64,000 nucleotides of DNA, from positions 1-64,000 of the forward strand of contig JAFEMH010002097.1 in NCBI GenBank assembly GCA_022495995.1, read 5' to 3'. Shown here in pieces: positions 59,222-64,000 of the stretch. Every line of letters starts with the position of its first letter. Positions within the stretch are counted from its first letter, which is position 1. Position numbers and translations under genes: made by a program. The stretch comes from Adenophora triphylla var. japonica (taxonomy: Eukaryota; Streptophyta; Magnoliopsida; Asterales; Campanulaceae). The notes beneath the pieces are model-generated. The model saw only the letters and a list, made by a program, of their open reading frames with translations, ran no database searches and was not told where the DNA came from.

Positions 59222-61100
59222 GTTGGAACAAGGAAGGAAAACAAGCAATAAAGGGCAAGGGAGAATGCTACAAATTATTGGGGAAATGTAGGAGCGACGA
59301 GAACTATGAGAAGTATAAGGAAGCTAGAAGAGATGCTAAGAAAGCAGTAAGAGACCCAAGAGCAAAGGTGAATCAGAAACTTTATGATAAGTTGGATACA
59401 AAAGAAGGGGAAAAGGACATCTACAGACTCGCTCTATGAGGGATAAGAGGACACGAGATATTGGGACGATTAAATATGTGAAGGATGTAGACCAAAGAGT
59501 TTTAGTCGGGGATAAAGAGATAAAAGATAGATGGAGTTCGTACTTTGATAACTTGTTCAATGGCGGTCAAGAGCAGGATGTTGGAGATTTAAATATCTCT
59601 TCGAGTATGGTTAATCGAGATTTTATGTGGAGAATTCGAAAGAGTGAAGTGGAAATGGCAATGAAAAAGATGAGATTGAAGAAAGTCGTTGGTCCGGATG
59701 GTATACCAATTGAGGTTTGGAGATGTTTCGGGGAGAGGGGAGTAGATTGGTTAACAACGCTATTTAACAAGATATGGAGAGTTAACACAATGCCATTGGA
59801 GTGGCGGAAGAGTACTCTGATCCCTTTGTATAAGAATAAAGGTGATGTCCAAGATTGTGCCAACTATCGGGGGATCAAACTAATGAGCCATACTATGAAA
59901 GTTTGGGAAAGAGTAATTGCACAAAGGCTGAGAAAAATTGTGAATATTTCGGATAACCAATTTGGGTTTATGCCAGGAAGATCGACTATGGAGGCAATAT
60001 ATTTTATGAGACAAACCATGGAGAAATATCGGGATCAAAAGAAAGATTTGCATATGGTTTTCATTGATTTGGAGAAGGCATATGATAAAGTGCCAAGAGA
60101 GGTACTTTGGTGGGCATTAGCAAAGAAGGGTGTTTCAAAGAAATATATTGATATTATCGAGGACATGTATAATGGAGTTAGTACTTGCAATGTACTAGAC
60201 TAGTGTTGGGAAAAGTAGAAGAGTTTCCTATAAAGATTGGAGTGCATCAAGGTTCTGCAATTAGCCCCTTTCTTTTTGCTTTGATAATGGACGACCGACG
60301 AGGTCACCCAAGATGATATACCAAAGTGTATCTTTGCTCGCGAGATGATATCAGGCCGATTGATGAGACAAGAGAGGTGTTGAAAGTAAATTGGAGTTCA
60401 GGAGACACACTTTGGAATCTCGAGGTTTTCGATTAAGCGAAGCAAGACTGAATATTTGAAGTGTAAGTTTAGCGGAGTTGGAAGTAGGGAGGCAGGGGCG
60501 GTCACATTTGATGGAAATATTATCCAAGCTTCTGAGTTTTTTCGCTATCTTGGATCCATTTTCCAAAAGGATGGAGAATTAGATGGAGAAGTGGCTCATA
60601 GGATTAAAGCAGGTTGGTTGAAGTGGAAGAGTGCTACAGGGTTTCTATGTGATCGCGGCATGCCCAATAGATTAAAGGGAAAATTCTACCGCACGGCAAT
60701 TAGGCCGGCATTGCTTTACGGCACCGAATGTTGGGCCGTGAAACAGTGTCACGTGCATAAGATGAATGTGGCGGAGATGCGTATGCTTCGATGGATGTGC
60801 GGTCATACAAGAAATGATCGATTGGGGAATGAGGTGATCAGAGGTAAAGTAGGAGTTGCGCACATTGATGATAAAATGAGGAAAAATCGTCTACGGTGGT
60901 TTGGACATGTGAGGAGACCGAGTGATGCACCGGTTAGGAGGCCGGAACAGTGGAGAAATGATAAAATGGCGAGGGGTAGGGGAAGACCCAAACAAACTTG
61001 GATTAGAGTAATTGAAAATGATATGAATTTACTTGGAGTGGATGAAAGTATGGTGTTGAAGAGGCCGGAGTGGAGGGCAAAAATCCAAGTGGGGGGTTGA
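59222..61100 (+). pseudogene. RTE LINE reverse transcriptase relic
   Basis: 59222-59439 is the linker before RT. 59436-60203 holds the main RT motifs: KVVGPDGIPIEVWR, WRKSTLIPLYKNKGD, ANYRGIKLMSH, FGFMPGRSTMEAI and HMVFIDLEKAYDKVPRE with its catalytic Asp. A frameshift follows near 60190 (GVHQGSAISPFLFAL). At 60334-60347 the FADD active-site box is split: FA then a 5-base disruption, then DDI. 60456-61100 is the C-terminal part, with GNIIQASEFFRYLGSIFQ, RPALLYGTECWAV, MLRWMCGHTRNDR and RLRWFGHVRR, intact. The element is inactive because of the frameshifts and the broken active site. Confidence 0.9.
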
Positions 61101-61188
61101 TTTTTTTTTTTTATTTATTTTATTTTTTATTTATTTTATTTTATTTTATTTTGTTTTGTTTTATTTTATTTTATTTTATTTTATTTTA

Positions 61189-61219
<31 letters not shown>

Positions 61220-61326
61220 ATTTTATTTTATTTTTATTTATTTTTTTTTCACGATAACATATGAGGATTCATGTTAGCCGACCCCAAATTATTTTGGGAC
61301 TAAGGCTTTGTTGTTGTTGTTGTTGT
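59222..61326 (+). mobile_element. 5'-truncated RTE-clade LINE
   Basis: The target duplication TGATTAACCACTCAT is perfect (59207-59221 and 61327-61341). The 3' end has a (TTG)n tail after CATGTTAGCCGACCCCAAAT, typical of plant RTE elements. The endonuclease domain is missing at the 5' end. A T-rich simple repeat occupies 61109-61243. Confidence 0.92.
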
Positions 61327-61403
61327 TGATTAACCACTCATAAATTTGTGATCAAAGTTCAACAAAAAAGTCAAGTGGGATAAACATTTTGGGACGAAGG
61401 GAG

Positions 61404-62190
61404 TATAAATTTCGAGCTACTTCTCCTACTAGTCTCAAATTTCATATTTCCTTTTTATGTAGGCATAGTATAAGTTATTTTATTTTATTTTCAGCCAAAA
61501 TAAAAAAAAAAATCCCGATGATGATGTCTTCTGTAATTCTTGTCCAACTTGCTAATTGCCCTAGTTACTACATCTTATCTCATTATATGCATCTTTTATC
61601 ATTTAATTTTTTTTAGTAAAGAGATCATAAGAGTACATTGAAAAGTTGATAAATTATCTTTGATTAGTATAGAATTGATAAAATTTTCAAAGCAATGCGT
61701 CGTTGATTTTGTGAATCCTTTCTATGGAAATTGTGAATGGATTTTGAAAACATGCGACTTGAGTTTTAAATTTTGAATAGATGATCAAATTTTTAAATTT
61801 CCATGCGTACTTGTCAAGAAAATACGCATACATATCTTTGCTAAATTCATTAAAAATCTTAAAAAACACTCCACTCGAAAATAAAAAATGAATATCATTA
61901 ATAGAGTGTGATGTTGAAATAAAAAACAAGATATGTTTTGTGTGTGTTTAAGATTTGTCTCATGATCTCACTACGAAGATCATTCATTCTATTAGCCCAA
62001 AAATGAAAGTCATTTATGATAAAGCCATTGAAGACATTAAAGAGAAAGAAGAACAAAAGCTTTTGAGAACACCAAAAGTATATTGGTAATGATACAAGGG
62101 GGGAAGTCTTAAGGACTTGCCCTAAGCTAAGACATAAAAGGGAAAAGACAAAACTACCCTTAAAGGCTAAGATAAAATATAACATAATAT
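61404..62190. other. Non-coding DNA and probable Copia LTR
   Basis: 61408-61466 repeats the flank 58990-59047. The part nearest 62,196 should be the 3' LTR of the minus-strand Copia element; its other end was not found. No gene seen. Confidence 0.5.
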
Positions 62191-62196
62191 TCAACA
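62191..62196 (-). other. Start of the 3' LTR of a minus-strand Copia element
   Basis: The minus strand reads TTTGAGGGAGGGTGTTGAAT: a purine tract (62197-62211) followed by the TGTTGA LTR start. Confidence 0.7.
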
Positions 62197-62473
62197 CCCT
62201 CCCTCAAACTCACGATGATGCAGCAAGAAGCATTGAGAGTTTGCCGACGAAGAAACGACGACGATCAACAGTATGAGCTTTAGTGAAGAAGTCCGCAAGC
62301 TGATTCTTGGAGGAGACAAAAGGCAAGGAGATGGTTCCTTGCTCATAATGGTGTCGAGTAATATGACAATCAATCTCAATGTGTTTTGTACGCTCATGAA
62401 ACACAGAATTATGAGCAATTTGAATGGCACTCTTGTTGTCGCAGTGAAGAGGTGTCGGAGAGGTACAATATAC
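62197..62473 (-). pseudogene. Copia pol C-terminus (RNase H end)
   Basis: The minus strand reads [20 protein letters not shown], then [11 protein letters not shown], then [20 protein letters not shown] and [12 protein letters not shown]. This is the highly conserved end of Copia RNase H, right before the purine tract and LTR. The upstream part is cut off by the hAT insertion at 62474. Only the last ~90 residues are in the window. Confidence 0.9.
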
Positions 62474-64000
62474 TAGACATGGGCAAACCGGAACCGGAAC
62501 CGGAGAACCGAACCGGAACCGGAACCGGCAGAACTGGAACCGGCGAGAACCGGAACCGGCTAGAACCGGAACCGGCCGGTTCCCGGTTCAATCTCGGTTC
62601 GTACTTTTTGAAAACCGTGGAACCGCCGGTTTTGGAACCGGAACCGGAACCGGAGAACCGGAACCGGGGAACCGGCGGTTCGGAACCGGGGAACCGGCGG
62701 TTTTTTCAGAAAATTCAAAAAAATTCAAAAATTTGCCCGTTTTTTTTCACCTTTTCAGTCAAATTTGCCCCTTTTTTTTTGACTTTTTAGACAATTTTCA
62801 GTAATTAAAAATAAATAAAAAAATAAAACAATCCTTACCTTTCACCTATAAATACAAATTCACCTCCACCATTTTATTTTCACAAAACTCTCTTAACTCT
62901 CTCTTAATCTTTACTCTCTCTTAACTCTCTCTTAAGTTCTTAACTCTCAAGTCTCAAGATCAAAGCCTCAAATCACTCACCAACATTCATATTCCATAAT
63001 CCATAATTCCATCCTCATTTTCCATATTTTCATCCATTTTCATAGTCATCATCACTCGTCACTCATCATACACACCAAATCACCAATACACCATCATGTC
63101 TTCTTTCCTTAGAAACTTAACAAAAAAAACGGGTAGCAAGAGCAAAAACAACCAACCTTCTTCATCTTCTCGACTACCACCACCACCACCACCACCACCA
63201 ATTCCAAATGATATTCCCTTTTATGATGGGGGAATGGCGGGGAGAAATGAATGGGAAAATTTAGAAGATGAGGAGGAGGTTCAAGTTGGAGACCAACAAT
63301 TTCCAATACCGCCTTTCATGTCACAAGAACCACAATATGTAGGAACTCCAAGTACTGAAGAAAGTGATGCACATAACCTACCACCACTTGCACCAAGAGG
63401 AAGGGGTCGCGATCTTCGTGGAGGCGGTCGACAAGGTCAACCGCCTTCTCCTAAAATTCGTGAACCGAAGTCCTCAATTTTTATTCGTCACTTTAGGAAG
63501 GAGCTCGGAGTGGACAAACATGGTGAGGAGGTTTGGAAAGTGATATGTAACTATTGTGAAAATGTTTATACTTGGAAGGATGGCAATGGATACGGCACTT
63601 ATACCAAGCATGTTCGAGTTCATCATCCTACCGAATTTGGCATAGATCCAACTCAAACACAACTCCAAGGAGTTTCGACTTCTTCGATGGGCGCTGTAGG
63701 TACGTCTTCTTCTTCCACTACATTTCATTATAGTGAACAAAACCATAGAAGAGGTATGGCAAAATTTGTTTGTGTTAAATGTCTTTCCTTTAGTTTTGCC
63801 GATGATGAATTCTATGAAGATTTTGCTAAACTCTCCCTTAACCCCGCTGCAAAAAGAATACCACGTAGAACTCTCACACGTGATATTGCAAAAATAGTCG
63901 GGGAATATAAATATGGTTTAATACAAACATTTGCTAATTTATCTCAACAAGTTTCTATTTGTTCGGATATATGGAGTGATAACCGTTGTGAACATTTTTA
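62474..64000 (+). mobile_element. hAT transposon, left part (runs off the window)
   Basis: Starts TAGACATGGGCAAACCGG, an hAT-type terminus. A subterminal region (62490-62700) has many GGAACCGG repeats, typical transposase-binding DNA in hAT elements. The 8 bases before it, CAATATAC (62466-62473), would be the target duplication. It contains a transposase start. Confidence 0.85.
63096..63998 (+). CDS. hAT family transposase, N-terminal 301 codons (3' end outside the window)
   Basis: Open without interruption from ATG 63096 to the window edge. Residues 1-60 are Ser/Pro-rich with eight consecutive prolines and an acidic patch. Residues 126-177 form a BED zinc finger: SSIFIRHFRKE, then C151-x2-C154-x17-H172-x3-H176. 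From 223 the transposase body begins (KFVCVKCLSFSFADDEFYED, LNPAAKRIPRRTLTRDI, then QQVSICSDIWSD), including the Asp-Ile-Trp-Ser motif that carries a catalytic Asp in Ac/Tam3-type hAT proteins. In the family it cuts and pastes the element in the nucleus. Introns or later breaks cannot be judged. Confidence 0.85.
   Translation, partial: MSSFLRNLTKKTGSKSKNNQPSSSSRLPPPPPPPPIPNDIPFYDGGMAGRNEWENLEDEEEVQVGDQQFPIPPFMSQEPQYVGTPSTEESDAHNLPPLAPRGRGRDLRGGGRQGQPPSPKIREPKSSIFIRHFRKELGVDKHGEEVWKVICNYCENVYTWKDGNGYGTYTKHVRVHHPTEFGIDPTQTQLQGVSTSSMGAVGTSSSSTTFHYSEQNHRRGMAKFVCVKCLSFSFADDEFYEDFAKLSLNPAAKRIPRRTLTRDIAKIVGEYKYGLIQTFANLSQQVSICSDIWSDNRCEHF

Larger units (their letters stand above)
59051..61403. mobile_element. 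MITE split by an RTE LINE
   Basis: Left part 59051-59221 (CTCTCTCTGTTTCAAAATG) and right part 61342-61403 (ending TTTTGGGACGAAGGGAG) are inverted, TA flanked, and match the intact MITE at 39489-39730. The LINE fills the gap. Confidence 0.85.

Overview
The window is nuclear DNA of a flowering plant, most likely a eudicot. Evidence: Pro-rich cell-wall extensin genes with a 3'-UTR intron, many MITEs with CTCCCTCCGTCCC-type ends, Copia and Tat/Ogre LTR retrotransposons, an RTE LINE, Helitrons, and PIF/Harbinger, hAT and MULE DNA transposons. I cannot name the species. Most of the 64 kb is transposon-derived; the only clearly cellular genes are three tandem copies of one extensin gene, the third broken.

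Layout. 1-1,640: a MITE interrupted by a Copia remnant and by a second MITE. 3,170-8,384: an old, frameshifted Copia element with both LTRs. 8,385-11,220: AT-rich DNA with a ~211-bp tandem repeat and a Helitron helicase relic. 11,221-26,816: a large, GC-richer Tat/Ogre-type element on the minus strand (right LTR + tRNA-Arg-type PBS, several gag relics, no recognisable pol, four tandem arrays, left LTR). 26,887-29,417: a young 2.5-kb non-autonomous Copia-type element on the minus strand with a clean AGTTT target duplication.

30,120 to about 59,050: three head-to-tail copies of a segmental duplication (unit 1 30,120-36,828; unit 2 36,829-44,158; unit 3 from 44,159), each carrying one extensin gene (ATG at 31,621, 40,380 and 57,342). 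Comparison between units dates the insertions and shows exact empty sites: unit 1 has a 2.2-kb MULE with 9-bp TSD and a captured reading frame; unit 2 has a fold-back MITE and an inverted copy of a MITE shared by all units; unit 3 has a decayed Harbinger element, a TAA-rich MITE and a 3.2-kb composite Helitron, and its extensin gene is broken by a ~100-bp hAT-like fragment. Downstream of gene 3 an RTE LINE sits inside a MITE.

61,404-64,000: a minus-strand Copia pol end interrupted at 62,474 by an hAT element whose transposase (BED zinc finger and following domain) is open to the window edge.

The two intact extensin genes share signal peptide, TATA box, 3'-UTR intron and poly(A) signal, and should encode secreted structural glycoproteins of 229 and 253 residues made almost wholly of SPPPPVYK units. 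All positions and identities were read by eye; element edges marked 'about' are not base-exact.
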